64,000 nt of DNA from Nannobrachium achirus (GCA_963921795.1 OY997643.1:17430879-17494878); one strand, 5' to 3'. Counted from the first letter of the stretch, positions 35,225 through 47,216 are shown. The notes: generated by a model from the letters alone, not told the origin. A program made the numbers and translations.

Positions 35225-35766
35225 AGCCCTGAATACATGACTCTCATATACATGAGAGTCATGCTCGAACTTTAACATGAGGACCAGTGGGTAATCGAGC
35301 CCTCAACGGTTTGCGCTAGGAACATCAGATTTCAAAAATAAAGTGCTTACCCAAGCCAACTCTGCTAACGATTTGACGCCGCACAACGTTCATTACACGC
35401 CGCTCCCCGGTTGTTAAGTAAAAAGCATTTTTGTCCGAAATTATTTTGTTTTCCATTGGTTTTCCATTGGACATCCGGGTCATTTCCTCGCTAGCCCTGA
35501 TTCAGGGCTAGCGAGGAAATGACCCGGATGTCCAATGGAAAACAAAATAATTTCGGACAAAAATGCTTTTTACTTAACAACCGGGGAGCGGCGTGTAATG
35601 AACGTTGTGCGGCGTCAAATCGTTAGCAGAGTTGGCTTGGGTAAGCACTTTATTTTTGAAATCTGATGTTCCTAGCGCAAACCGTTGAGGGCTCGATTAC
35701 CCACTGGTCCTCATGTTAAAGTTCGAGCATGACTCTCATGTATATGAGAGTCATGTATTCAGGGCT
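35225..35766. repeat. Nearly perfect 542-bp palindrome
   Basis: Left arm 35225-35500 and right arm 35502-35766 are reverse complements around one central base. The only difference seen is an 11-bp tandem duplication (TTTTCCATTGG) in the left arm. Confidence 0.93.
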
Positions 35767-36214
35767 AATCCTGCTGGTGTGTGTGCGGTGTCAAAGCAGC
35801 GACAGCGACACACAGCGCCGTCTACAACATGCGTCAAGTCAGAAGTGCTGGCCTTCCGGAGTTCCGGTGGACCGTGGACGTATTTCAAAAGAAAGTCAAG
35901 TAAAACCCTCGAGCTTTAACTACACTGCCATCATGTTTACTTTTATTTTTTTAAATCAGACGACCGGAAGTAAAAATGTTATACAAATCATACTTGACGC
36001 AGATTTAGGAGGTTATTTAAACGCAAAGTGATTATTTAAGCTGTTTTGGTTATATTATATACAATTAATGACAGTCACGTAACGTTGTTTTGTTTTCTGT
36101 TGCACAATGGTGAGAGGTTGTTTTGCTGTAATATTTTCTGGGGGAACAGATTTTATTGGCCAAAAATAGCCAAATAGCCGACTCTCACACAGAGATTTGG
36201 TACGCCTAGCGCGC

Positions 36215-36351
<137 letters not shown>

Positions 36352-37612
36352 TGCACCAACTCACAGTAACACAGCCTGCCACCATGTGGCCATAATCGTT
36401 AATTACAGCATCATGCAAATTGTTCTCTAATATCATGTGAATGATTATGAAAGAAAAATACACTTGTATCTGTCAGTGTCACACATACATATTAAAATAG
36501 ATAATTCAGGTTGTTCGAAACCTTCTAGTCTGACAACCAAACCTCAGTTGTCTCTGTAGTTATTATGGAGTGTTTTAGTCTGTCTCTAGTCTAGGCCTAG
36601 ACCAAATCTCATTGCCAAAACCCCAGAATCCCCACAGAATGCTGGGGTTCAAGTGTAGTCTTGCCACAGTTGCCTGTCACTGCAAGTTGGACAAAAAGAT
36701 GCATAATACCAAACAAACCTTTCATAAATAAGCCAAACTATACACCGCATCAAGGGTTTTATTTGGTAGGCCCTCAAATTGTCCTTGAACGCAGGGAATT
36801 GTTTCGGGTTGAAAAAAAAAAAAAGATTCCTGTTTGGTAGTTCCTATTAGTTCAGGCCAAAGTGTAGACAAAATGATATAGGCTGTTTCCGCACCTGATC
36901 ATAAACCTGAAATTGGAAGTGATCCCAGGCTAGGGTTCAAGTGGTTAATAACAAGTGTATACTGTTCAGTGAGATAATACATAACCTTTTTCTGGGCCCA
37001 GACAGTTTGGTAACCCTGCCTGGATGAGCCTTGTCCATGCATTCTTGTGCAAAGGTAGCTATTTAGATGCCAGGTTCATTTGTTGACCTGCCATCCTAGC
37101 TATAGTTTCACTGTACAGATTATAATTATTTTGATAGTATACTGTTTAGACTGATGCTAGGTTTACCTATGATGCTAGATTACTGAGGCAGTACACGGTA
37201 GCTGTATGCATTTGATCAGGTTTTTACCTTGCTTACTGTAAATCGCTCCAAATGAAGAGTGTCTGTGAAATGCCTGTTGTAATGGCATAACTGAGGTACA
37301 GCAGCTGGCCACTTGGGGAATTCCTCTGGGGAATCCCCAGGGACCCCTGGTGGTCCCCTGTATTTCCCACAATTAGCCAAGGAGAAGAAGGTCAGATACG
37401 TCATGTTCTATATAGCAGTGGTTCTCAAAGTGGGGTCAGGGGAAGCTGTGGGCTTGTAGATCTGCTGTTTTGAAAGATTTGGAAAAATAATTTATACTTT
37501 CTTTAAGACAAATCTTCACTTTTGGGAGTCCCTGGGAGAAAATATGTGAGCATTATAATGGCAGACCCCTGAAAAGTGTTTGTGTTCAGGTTTGGTGCAG
37601 GATGGAGCAGGG

Positions 37613-37880
37613 GGGCCTTTTCCACCGAAAGAACCTTGGTTCAAGAACCAAGTGGCGTTCAACTTTCTTGGAACTTTGGTTCGTTCCTGCGAACCGGCTG
37701 CAAACCAGCTTGCGTTTCCACCAGATTTAAAAGACTGAACCAGAGGAACCAAGGATTTTGTGGTTCCCGCTCTGGAACCAACTTTTACTGTTCGGAACCA
37801 ACTCGGTTTCCAGGGGAAAAGCTCACCTCTGGTTCGGGCGGGAGAAAGAACCCGAACCGGTTCTTTGCCGGTCGGAAAGC
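37613..37880. mobile_element. MITE of the GGGGCCTTTTCCACCG family
   Basis: Shares its start and interior (TTCAACTTTCTTGGAAC, GCGTTTCCACCAGATTTAA) with 63432-63680. The right end is decayed here. Confidence 0.7.
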
Positions 37881-38559
37881 TCCCAGTGAGTGGTGTGCCT
37901 GTGTTTCCCCCGGTGTGACTGTCCTCATGCCAATCCCATGAACAGTGTTTGTGCCAAGTCTAGACCTTCTGGGTCATTTGAATATAGAACAAGGCTACTC
38001 AACGTAAGATGGCTCAGGAAAACACACAGAAAACAGACACATTTCCATCTACAGTCCAAACCTCATTGAACCAAAAGATTGTCATGGAATGATTAATGAT
38101 GACATGATGAAGTTTCTTCTTTTGGAACTAAATAGCAAAAAAGTATTGTATAAAAAAAGACAAGATAAAAAATAGTTTCCTAGTGCATGGTTTTGGAGAG
38201 AAAATGAATGTCCACACTGAAAGTAGACAACATATATTTGTATTGGTATGACCATGATGGGCCACATAGACATGCCGCAGGGGCCGCAGGTTGAATAGCG
38301 TTGATATAGGATAGTTTGTTACATTCCTGTGGCACCTGCGGTGGCTGCTGTTATTTTAGCTCTATGTATCTTTGTATCTAAAACCACCAAACTAATGTAA
38401 TGAACATTTCAACAACATTCTATAAGTAGATGTTTGCATCTGTGACTGGATCACTACTTTGAGTTTAATGGTAGAAAAACTAAATCTACGAACAAGATTA
38501 TCAGTAATCAAAGCTTTCCAGTTCCATATACACATTGTTGTTATGAACACACACATGCA

Positions 38560-38690
<131 letters not shown>

Positions 38691-39439
38691 TATTGTCATT
38701 AAGTGTGCCTGCCATGCAATCGCAAAACACTTATTTATTGTAATCCGCCAAACTTAAGTCGGTAATCACAGACATATAAAGGTAGACGCCTCCTTCGGCT
38801 AGGGGGCGTATGCATTGAGCAACTAAGGGAATCTGCGTCGCTTCCGTGTTCATTGCTTCCGCGTGTGTCACACATACGGAAGTCGATAAGCCAATCAGAG
38901 GCAGGTGGGGGCTGGTCTTTACGTATGCAGCCTATAAGAACAGCTGAGCAGCGCAACATCGGAACTGGCTCTGTTGAATTGAATTGTGGTCCTTGGATAA
39001 GTCACGGAAAAGACACGCTGTGATTGGCCAGTAGTCACTTTGACTGACAGCGTTCCCTTAGTTTTTTCAGGAAGTCCTGACTAGAACTTTTGCACATCGC
39101 TCCAATTAACTGCAGAGGCGAACGAGGCATCTAGCTCTTTATATCTGTGTCGGTAATTAAGTACTTTTGCCACATATTTCGGCACGTAATAACTACCGCG
39201 CGATTTACGCCACCCCCGCAATATATACATCAAAACGTGCAGCTTTTCTTTCCGATCCGCATTACCATGGCGACGTAATTCGCAAAAAACTACGCCCAAA
39301 AACCCCATTGACTTTGAATGGGGGACTCAGAAACTTTGGTGCCACATTACTCTGGCATACTTTTGCCTAGCAACGTGATTTAAACTTTAAAACGCTCACA
39401 CGACTTTGGACTGTTTCTGGCCAATAGGGACGAGCTGTA

Positions 39440-40935
39440 ATTGATTAAGCCCCGCCCCCTCTGTATTCCTATTGGCTGGTTTAAACAGCCATAACTCCAG
39501 TTCACCGCATGGTCTTGAAACTTGGTGTCTGGACTTAAACGGCCAATAGGAACGTATTACTTAAGCCCCGCCCCCTCTTAAGTCCCACCCCCCTCTTATT
39601 GGCCGAAACTTTATTTGGCTATAACTCATCAACCGTTTGTCGTACAAACTTGCGGGTGGTGTCATTTGACTTGTTTCAGAGTTCTTCACCTTAATTGGTT
39701 TAACTTAGCTCCGCCCCCTCTTCTGATTGGCCGAACATGTATTTGGCTATAACTCATCAACCGTTTGTCGTACAAACTTGTGGGTGGTGTCATTTGACTT
39801 GTTTCAGAGTTATTCACCTTAATTGGTTTAACTTAGCTGCGCCCCCTCTTCTGATTGGCCGAAACCTTATTTGGCTCTAACTCATCAACCGTTTGTCGTA
39901 CAAGCTTGTGGGTGGTGTCATTTGACTTGTTTCAGAGTTCTTCACCTTAATTGGTTCAACTTAGCCCCGCCCCCTCTTCTGATTGGCCGAAACTTTATTT
40001 GTCTCTAACTCATCAACCGTTTGTTGTACAAACTTGTGGGTGGTGTCATTTGACATGTTTCAGAGTTCTTCACCTTAATTGGTTCAACTTAGCCGCACCC
40101 TCTTCTGATTGGCCGAAACTTAATTTGGCTATAACTCATCAACCGTTTGTCGTACAAACTTGTGGGTTGTGTCGTTTGACTCGTTTCAGAGTTCTTCACC
40201 TAATTGGTTCAACTTAGCCCCGCCCCCTCTTCTGATTGGCCGAAGCTTTATTTGGCTATAACTCATCAACCGTTTGTCGTACAAACTTGTGGGTGGTGTC
40301 ATTTGACTCATTTCAGAGTTCTTCACCTTAATTGGTTTAACTTCACCCCGCCCCCTCTTCTGATTGGCCGAAGCTTTATTTGGCTATAACTCATCAACCG
40401 TTTGTCGTACAAACTTGTGGGTGGTGTCATTTGACTCATTTCAGAGTTCTTCACCTTAATTGGTTTAACTTCAACCCGCCCCCTCTTCTGATTGTCCGAA
40501 ACTTTATTTGGCTATAACTCATCAACCGTTTGTCGTACAAGCTTGTGGGTGGTGTCATTTGACTCGTTTCAGAGTTCTTCACCTTAATTGGTTTAACTTC
40601 GCCCCGCCCGCTCTTCTGATTGGCCAAAACTTTATTTGGCTATAACTCATCAACCGTTGTCGTACAAGCTTTTGGGTGGTGTTATTTGACTTGTTTCAGA
40701 GTTCTTCACCTTAATGAAGAACTCCCCGCCCCTCTTAAGCCCGGTCCCTGTCTTCCTATTGGCTGAGCTTTAAACAGCTATAACTCCAGTTTGCAGCATG
40801 GTACCATCTCAAAACTTGGCGTGAGTACTTAGATGGCCAATAGGGTCGAGCTGTAATGATAAGCCCCGCCCCCTCTTTCTTCCTATTGGCTGGGCTTTGA
40901 ACATCCATAACTCCAGTTCCCAACATGTTACTGTT
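39440..40935. repeat. Tandem array of about 125-bp units with GC-box, CCAAT-box and TATA-like motifs
   Basis: AACTCATCAACCG recurs at about 39623, 39751, 39879, 40007, 40133, 40259, 40388, 40516 and 40644: nine units with period 122-129, plus diverged units at both ends. Each unit has GCCCCGCCCCCTCTTCTGAT, then TTGGCCGAAAC and TTTGGCTATAA. It lies just downstream of the receptor gene. Confidence 0.9.
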
Positions 40936-40964
40936 CTCAAACTCGATGGGTAGTCCGACAGACC

Positions 40965-41100
40965 TAACGGCTAACCGCTAATGCTAAGCGCTACTTCCGC
41001 TAATGCTAATGCTAACACTAACGCTAACGTAAAAATGTTAATGCTAATGTTAAACATTTTTTACTGCTAATGCTACAAATGCCAATATTAAAATGCTAAT
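40965..41100. repeat. Degenerate (GCTAAT)n repeat
   Basis: GCTAATGCTAATGCTAACAC and variants (GCTAAC, GTTAAT) continue for about 130 bp up to the 3' side of the receptor. Confidence 0.85.
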
Positions 41101-41172
41101 TCATACACTTAGCGAGCTGCAGGCACACTTAAAATTTCATAGGAATTTTCTTTTCTAGTTTAATTCATGCTT

Positions 41173-42086
41173 CTACGTCTTGGTGCCACCTCGACCCATG
41201 ATAGACTTCTTGGTGTTTTTCTCAGGTTTCAAAATGATTATATAACACTTTGGTCCAAACAGCGCCACCAAAAGGCCAAAACTAGACGCTAAAATAGCAA
41301 ACACCTCCACAACATCTGCATATTTGCCTGGAGAGCTGATATATGCTGGGATGAAGGCTATCCACACGGCACAGAAGATCAACATGCTGAACGTGATGAA
41401 CTTGGCTTCGTTGAAGTTGTCTGGAAGATTCCTTGCCATGAATGCAAGGACGAAGCTGAGGAGAACCAGTAAACCAATATAACCCAGTAACACAGCAAAA
41501 CCAACTGTTGATCCCACTTCACACTCATAGACTATCTTATCACTGATGTATTGTGTGTTTTTATGAGGAGTTGGCGAGGCGGATACGAGCCATGCGACAC
41601 ACACTGCTGCCTGGACGGCAGTAAGAGCCAGAACTGTTCCTCTCTGCTGCGTTGCACCAAACCACTTCATAATGTCTGCTCCTCCAGGCTTGGAGGCCTT
41701 GAACACGGCCAACACCACCATAGTCTTTACCAGGATACAAGCGATACACAAGACAAAGCTGATACCAAACACTGCATGTCTCAGCTGGCAAGTCCACATT
41801 CTGGGACGTCCAATGAACAGAAGAGAACACAGGAAACACAGTTTGAGCGCGAACAAGAGGAGGAAGCTGAGTTCTGAGTTATTGGCGCGCACCATGGCCG
41901 TGCTCCGATGGCGGACAAAGATTCCCAGGACAACGGCACAGACGAGTGTGCCCAGCAACGAGATGGTCGTCAAGGAGATCCCCAGAGCCTCATGGTAGGA
42001 GAGGAACTCTATGCTCTTAGGGACACAGTGGTCACGCTGGGGACTGGACCAGAAGTCCTCTGGACAGCTGGTGCACTCTGTAGAGT
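41173..42086 (-). CDS. Receptor exon: seven-transmembrane domain
   Basis: The exon is 914 nt, with acceptor TTTGTCAG and stop TAG at 41173-41175. The seven helices run from [20 protein letters not shown] to [18 protein letters not shown]. The domain is intact, without a stop or frameshift, and ends with a short Lys-rich tail. Conservation of the whole domain means either recent loss of the 5' end or continued use. Confidence 0.95.
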
Positions 42087-42188
42087 CTGACAAAGAGGGC
42101 AGTATTAGATGGACAGACCAGCAGCACAGTATCAACCCTAAAAGATAACATACTGTACATTGCCTTTTGCTACATAATGTAAACCTAC

Positions 42189-42312
42189 CAGTCTCATTGC
42201 TGATCTCTCCCGCAGAACAAGGAATGCAGTCAAAGCAGCAGACAGGTTCTCCTTTCCTCATGGCCAAGCGGGTTCCAGGGGAGCAGCTCTCACTGCACAC
42301 TGACCGAGGAGG
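42189..42312 (-). CDS. Receptor exon: nine-cysteine domain
   Basis: The exon is 124 nt, the usual size in this family, with acceptor CTCTGCAG and donor ACTG|GTAGGT. It encodes [12 protein letters not shown] and [15 protein letters not shown]. The reading frame continues open through the following intron, which makes a naive prediction fuse it with the next exon. Confidence 0.93.
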
Positions 42313-42407
42313 CTGCAGAGGAGAGTATCAACGGTCAGGTTCAGTCTAAACTAAATAGCATTCACAGCATGAGCTCAACGTTAGCTAGTTTGGAATGCCG
42401 AAGTGAC

Positions 42408-42614
42408 CTTTGTGGATTCAAAGCTCCAGAAAATTCTGCCTTCATCGAGGATGAGCTCTTCACCTGCGGAGGCCGACCTCTTGAACACGCCTACTGTGTG
42501 AACCTTGGCGCTTCCGTCGGGGAGCCACACCCAGTTCATGATGTCATACATTGGTATTGCATCACCATTCTCGTCAAATGATACTTGGTCGCCAAATGAT
42601 GTGGTGAAGTTGAT
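42408..42614 (-). CDS. Receptor exon before the nine-cysteine domain
   Basis: Donor ACAAAG|GTCACT. It encodes INFTTSFGDQVSFDENGDAI, then YDIMNWVWLPDGSAKVHTVG and DEGRIFWSFEST. The expected leading residues (a LLYYLKK-like stretch) are missing. The better acceptor CTAG at about 42622 would put a stop in frame; GAAAG|ATC keeps the frame but is weak. Confidence 0.85.
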
Positions 42615-43009
42615 CTTTCAAGCTAGAAATGATGATGAGCAAGATGATGAAAATAACAGATTTTTAAAACAGTCATTAATTCTCATCTTTTTTTTTTTTA
42701 ATCAGGGCACATTTTAAAATTTTAAAGGTGTTCACAGCCCACCCATCTGACTACTAAGTGGGCACTTTACCTACAGTATAGCACCTTATCTGGCCATTAC
42801 AAAGTCTTCTGTGTAACTACAGTATGTTACTGTTCCAAACACAAACATTTATCGACATGCAATTAGTACACATGCAAATTATAATACATTTTTCATCTTA
42901 ATTATCTATTTTTTTTATTGTGGCCTTATGGTTATGGTGTCTGAGTCATAGAAATTGTATTCAATGCCTGCTTGCTTGACATTCAGCGTTGGATTGGGGT
43001 AGCTGGTGT

Positions 43010-43285
43010 AGCTAGTGTCACTAGGGTAGCAGTGGGTAGCGTTCCCGATTCGATCCCGGGCTCCCCCAGAGTTAGTGTGGAAGAGTCCTTGAGCAAGACT
43101 CTGAACCCCTAGTTGCTCCCGGTGAGCAAGTTCCTTGCATGGTTTCCTCCGCCATCAGTGTATGATTGTGTGTGTGTGAATGGATGAATGTAATGAATGT
43201 GTGTGTGAATGGATAATGTAATGCACAATCTATGTAAAGCGCCTTGGGTAAATGCGCTATATAAATGCACCATTTACCATGTCCA
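43010..43285 (+). mobile_element. tRNA-derived SINE
   Basis: B-box-like CCCGATTCGATCCCGGG, body GAGCAAGACTCTGAACCCCT, GCATGGTTTCCTCCGCCATC, then the 3' tail AAAGCGCCTTGGGTAAATGC. A reverse copy is at 20440-20670. It lies in a receptor intron. Confidence 0.8.
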
Positions 43286-43487
43286 GGGCGTGTACTTGTA
43301 CATCAAGCTGTTTCACGCTAAGGAAACAGAAGCTATAGGCTCGTGACCTATGGGCTTCAGAAGGCTACTTACATACTTGCTGCGTCCTTTTTCATGCTTT
43401 ATTTTTTTAAACCCCAATGTCATATTTACATATTAATTATTATTCTAAATTAGACGCTAACAGGGAAACTGTAAATTAGTATCACAC

Positions 43488-43754
43488 CTGCCATGGTTGT
43501 ACTGTGTGCAGAGTGGCACAGCTGTGCCCAGTGAAAGGGCCTCTTCCTGGCACACACAACATGTCATGGAGGGCCTGGGCCAGGGCGTACACAGCCTTGT
43601 ACACAGTGTACTGTGTGTTTGACATATCCAGCAGGGTGGTCTCTGCTGTTGCCAGGGCCTCTTGTCCAGTACACACCTCTCCACCAGCCTCCAGCCACCC
43701 TGACGGGAGGGGTGCAAGCTTACACTGAAACATGTGCTCCCAAAACTGCCTCAC
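43488..43754 (-). CDS. Receptor exon: flytrap second lobe
   Basis: The exon is 267 nt (89 codons), with acceptor TTTCTTCAG and donor GGCAG|GTGTGA. It encodes VRQFWEHMFQCKL, TGQEALATAETTLLDMSNT and YKAVYALAQALHDMLCVPG, ending HTVQPWQ. Cysteines and the VYKAVYA.A.ALH helix are typical of family C receptors. Confidence 0.93.
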
Positions 43755-44141
43755 CTGAAGAAACACCATGCAGCCTTAAAGCATACGTAGATGAAATACC
43801 TTGTGAATATTTAAAAACAGGTGTCCGTTTGAAATGGCAGCGTCATACTGTGTAACAGTTATTCTTCTTTGGCAACAGCTCCGTTATCATTACAGTGTTT
43901 GTCTACACAGGAGTCATAGCACCTGAGGATATTCTCCAGGTTCTCCAAGAAAGTGCTTAAAAGTGTTTCCAGAAGTTGTCAAAAACTGATTTATGTGGAA
44001 TGATTATTGTGAAAAATATACCAGTGAAAGACGTATGAATTGAAACATTTACCAGACTGACTTTAAACCCTATACTTTGTATACCGGACACCCCAGGGCT
44101 TTAGGGATGCTAGAATTTCACTTCTAGATCAAATCTCTTCG

Positions 44142-44216
44142 CCAAGAATAGCAGATCTACAAACTCACAACCCTTCGCATTGTGACGGATTGTGAGCTTG
44201 TAGATCTGCTATTTTC
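44142..44216. repeat. Hairpin repeat, full copy, in receptor intron
   Basis: AGAATAGCAGATCTACAAAC opposes GTGAGCTTGTAGATCTGCTA. It lies in the intron that splits the flytrap exon. Confidence 0.85.
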
Positions 44217-44260
44217 GCCCCAGAACAGGGATGTTACGTTAGTATTAGTAACAGACTCAC

Positions 44261-44467
44261 TATGGTGTTGTCAGGACTGTTGTCAGGGTCATTTCCAGGG
44301 TGTATTTTTAACAGGAAGTCCTTCAGACCTGGTATCTCCCCGCGACGGATGTCGACACCCAGGATGCCTTGCAGGTACGGCATGAATTCTGGGGTCTGGA
44401 TCTCGTAGTTTGTGGTCCAACCGTCACCGGCCATCCACTGCAGACCCGTCACGTTCTGCTTTATCAC
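44261..44467 (-). CDS. Receptor exon: flytrap, most 5' piece found
   Basis: The exon is 207 nt (69 codons), with acceptor TCACCAG and donor ACCATA|GTGAGT. It encodes VIKQNVTGLQWMAGDGWTT, then GVDIRRGEIPGLKDFLLKI. In most relatives this and the next exon form a single large exon. A LINE 3' tail (44488-44545) lies just upstream of the acceptor. Confidence 0.9.
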
Positions 44468-44487
44468 CTGGTGATTGGTCGAAGGAA

Positions 44488-44560
44488 ATATTAGACGAGA
44501 TGAGACTTTATTTATTCCGGAAGGGAAATGAAGTTACAGAAGCATGAATAAAATAAAAAG
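44488..44560 (-). mobile_element. LINE 3' tail fragment
   Basis: In minus sense, TTCATTTCCCTTCCGGAATA then AATAAAGTCTCATC resembles the 3' end of a fish RTE/Rex-like LINE. Confidence 0.5.
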
Positions 44561-46750
44561 ACAAAACAAAAAGAGAGAGGAGAATACATAGGAAAGAAAC
44601 AGGTTGGATGGAAAATAAATAAATCAAAGATATGTACATTCATACATTTAAAGATATTGCTATAAGCCGCGGCAGAACCCCCTGAACCCCGGTACTGCCG
44701 TGCAATCAGCGTTTTATTTATAAACATATTTTAAAAAACAAACACACCAAATGATAAACAACGCGCGCGGGTCGTTCAGTGCAAGCCAGCAGGACGTGCA
44801 CACACTACGTGTTTGGGCGGCCACTTACTTAGAAGCTGCTGCTGGCTGTATTTCTGCCGTTCATTTGCATGGAGCGAGATGGGGTAATCCGCGAGAAAAA
44901 ACAGCGTTCGAAAGTACATTACGTCCTCGTCGCACGCACATCGATCTAATTCCATGTATTCCACTCATTCCGAAGCCTCCATTTCGCCTGTCGTCTGGTC
45001 GAAAAACACGAGGGGATGGGCTAAACCAGGCTGCAGCACACACAGTGAAGGGGAACGTAATGGCCGCTCGTGGAGCCAGTGGCAGAGCCAGCCGATGACG
45101 TCATCACGTTTCTGACGTGATCCGATTGCACAACATCTCTTAAAGAGACAGAGCACGACCTGCGACTGTATTTTTCAAAAAATTATGATTAATTTCATAA
45201 ATTACGGCGAAGTACGGGAATAGACGATTGGCTGAGGGGACCCAGTAGGAAGTCCGAGGGAGTGCGGCCAGGCTTAGAAGGTGTTAAAGCTAATGAGCAA
45301 AGCTACAGTATAATTCAGAGTTCTGATAAACTATCAAGACAAATGAAATGTCTCATAACTGACAATATAAGAATAGCAGTGAAATTTGTGGATGATATTA
45401 ATTTGCTTGCTCATTGTGCAGAAGAAATCACGAGGTCAAAGGCAAAAGAAAAACAAAGAAAATGTGTAAAAGAAATACAAAATTGCTGAGCAGTTAAAAG
45501 GTCAAATGACATTCTGTTTTTACCAATCATAAAAGTCCCTGGTCCTAAAAACATGTTTTAAAATGTTTAAACTTGAAAGTCCACTCCATGGGGCCGTGGT
45601 CTCTCTCTCTTATGAGCCCTTTTTAGGTGTCATGAAAAAAGGGCTGTCACCTGAAATACTCTATATTCACCACCAGGGAGCCTCTCTCTCCCACTCATTC
45701 TAACAAATATTAGTATAGTGCAGTAAGTACATGTACTTGAGTACAATTTTGAGTATTTGTACTTTACTTGAGTATTTCCAATTTTCAATTTTTATACTTC
45801 TACTCCACTACATCTCAGAGGCAAATGCACTTTATCTCTCCACTATAATCATTTGGATTTTGATTATTACACTTATTATAACTGAGAAGTGAAACTAACA
45901 TGACAGAGTGTTAGAATAAGCACAGTGTGAGAGGATACAATCATACAAGACTGAGGCAGTGGTGGAAAAAGTAAAACGTTTTACTTTACTGTAGTGGAGT
46001 AGAGTAAACGTATTGGAAATACTCAAGTAAAGTACACATACCTGAACATAGTACGTAAATGTACTTAGTTACTTACTTTACACCGGTGGCCTAAGGCATC
46101 TTCCCCCAGCTCAGTTCCCAGGTGACAGCTGTCCCTGCGCTGGGTGACGTCAGCCGACAGGCAGCTCCACAAGCACACAAACATGTTGTTTTTAATTAAC
46201 CCAGGTGTTAATTAACTAGATTAAAAAATAAAACTATGCAATAACACCAATTAAATATCACATGGGTCAATGCGTTGCTAAATCAGCCGTACAGATGTTA
46301 TGCTTTTCTTTGGTGAGGTTGAGAAACGCGTACATTTAATACCCTCATGCAGACGACCAACTCCCTACAATGATGAAAGATTATGTAACTTTTACATGAA
46401 GACATGGCGAAATCCTTAATTGCTTATTCACAGTTAATTGGGTACAGTAAACACAAAAACAAACAAATATCTTAACGTACACAGTAATTGTAATAATTTA
46501 TTCGCCTTGTCTGTCTGTGTGTCTGTTTGTAAGCAGCTAATCTCGGGCAATGCTGGATGGATTGGCATGGAACTTTGTACGCACACTCATAGAAGGCAGC
46601 CAAGGGTGAACTTGGCCTCCAATCCTTTTAATTGACCACATGGTGGCGCTATAAAAGGTCACTTTTATACACCAAGTTTTGCCCTATTCACAAGTTTCCA
46701 ATGTCCCATCATGCATTGCGCAGAAGGTGTTTCCGGCGTTGCAGCCCGAG

Positions 46751-46816
46751 AGTGATCTACAAGCTCACACCGGTTGCATCTGCGACGCGACGTGAGCTTG
46801 TATGTCTGCTGTTCCC
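46751..46816. repeat. Hairpin repeat, full copy
   Basis: GTGATCTACAAGCTCACACC opposes GACGTGAGCTTGTATGTCTG. One arm has partly decayed (GAGAGTG for AATAGCA). Confidence 0.75.
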
Positions 46817-47139
46817 ACAAATAATTCTACAGTAAATTATCGCGGAAACAGGTGGATATATATCCATATTGAACCATAGCTGCATCACCATCCCAGGAAT
46901 CCCGTGACAGGTTGATTGCACGCCAGCACGCCCTATGGTTCAAGGTTGTGCAATCATGGAAAAATGTATCTGGTATAGCACCAGTGAACTTGTCATTTGG
47001 GTCTTTTCCTTGGCCTTGGCAACACATGCACGCACGCAAGCACGCACACACACACAAGGGCGTCACAAGGGGGGGAAAGTGGGACTGAGTTACAAAGGCC
47101 CAAGATGGAGGGGCCTTAATTATTTTATACTTTAGCTAT

Positions 47140-47216
47140 TGAAAAATAGCAGATATACAAGCTCGCAGCGCGGCACTTGGTGCCGCGCTGTGAGCTTGTA
47201 TATCTGCAATTTTTGA
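47140..47216. repeat. Hairpin repeat, full copy with ATATAC arms
   Basis: AAATAGCAGATATACAAGCT opposes AGCTTGTATATCTGCAATTT, with the inner pair GCGCGGCAC/GTGCCGCGC. Both arms share AGATATAC/GTATATCT. Confidence 0.88.

Larger units (their letters stand above)
41173..44467 (-). pseudogene. Vomeronasal type-2/OlfC receptor (family C GPCR), 5'-truncated
   Basis: Family C chemoreceptors bind amino acids or related odorants with an extracellular Venus-flytrap domain and signal through a seven-helix domain in the sensory neuron membrane. Five minus-strand exons join in phase: 44467-44261, 43754-43488, 42614-42408, 42312-42189 and 42086-41173 (about 565 residues). They give the second half of the flytrap (NVTGLQWMAGDGW, QFWEHMFQCKL, AVYALAQALHDM), the WVWLPDGSAKV block, the nine-cysteine domain ([27 protein letters not shown]) and seven helices. 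The last include the hallmarks [34 protein letters not shown] and [16 protein letters not shown]. Exons for the signal peptide and first flytrap half are not seen anywhere from 44.5 to 52 kb, so I call it a probable pseudogene. A gene with very distant 5' exons remains possible. Confidence 0.85.

Noticed and set aside
42189-42300. Receptor coding start at 42300
   Set aside because: The codon there is an internal Val of the nine-cysteine exon; the exon begins at 42312 after a proper CAG acceptor, and the open frame across the intron is accidental.
43960-44100. Missing receptor exons in the 43755-44260 intron
   Set aside because: Checked on the minus strand for flytrap motifs; none found, and phases already join the neighbouring exons.
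45262-45489. Reverse-transcriptase remnant around KFVDDINLLAHCAEE
   Set aside because: It looks vaguely like a palm motif, but no flanking RT blocks exist in any frame nearby.
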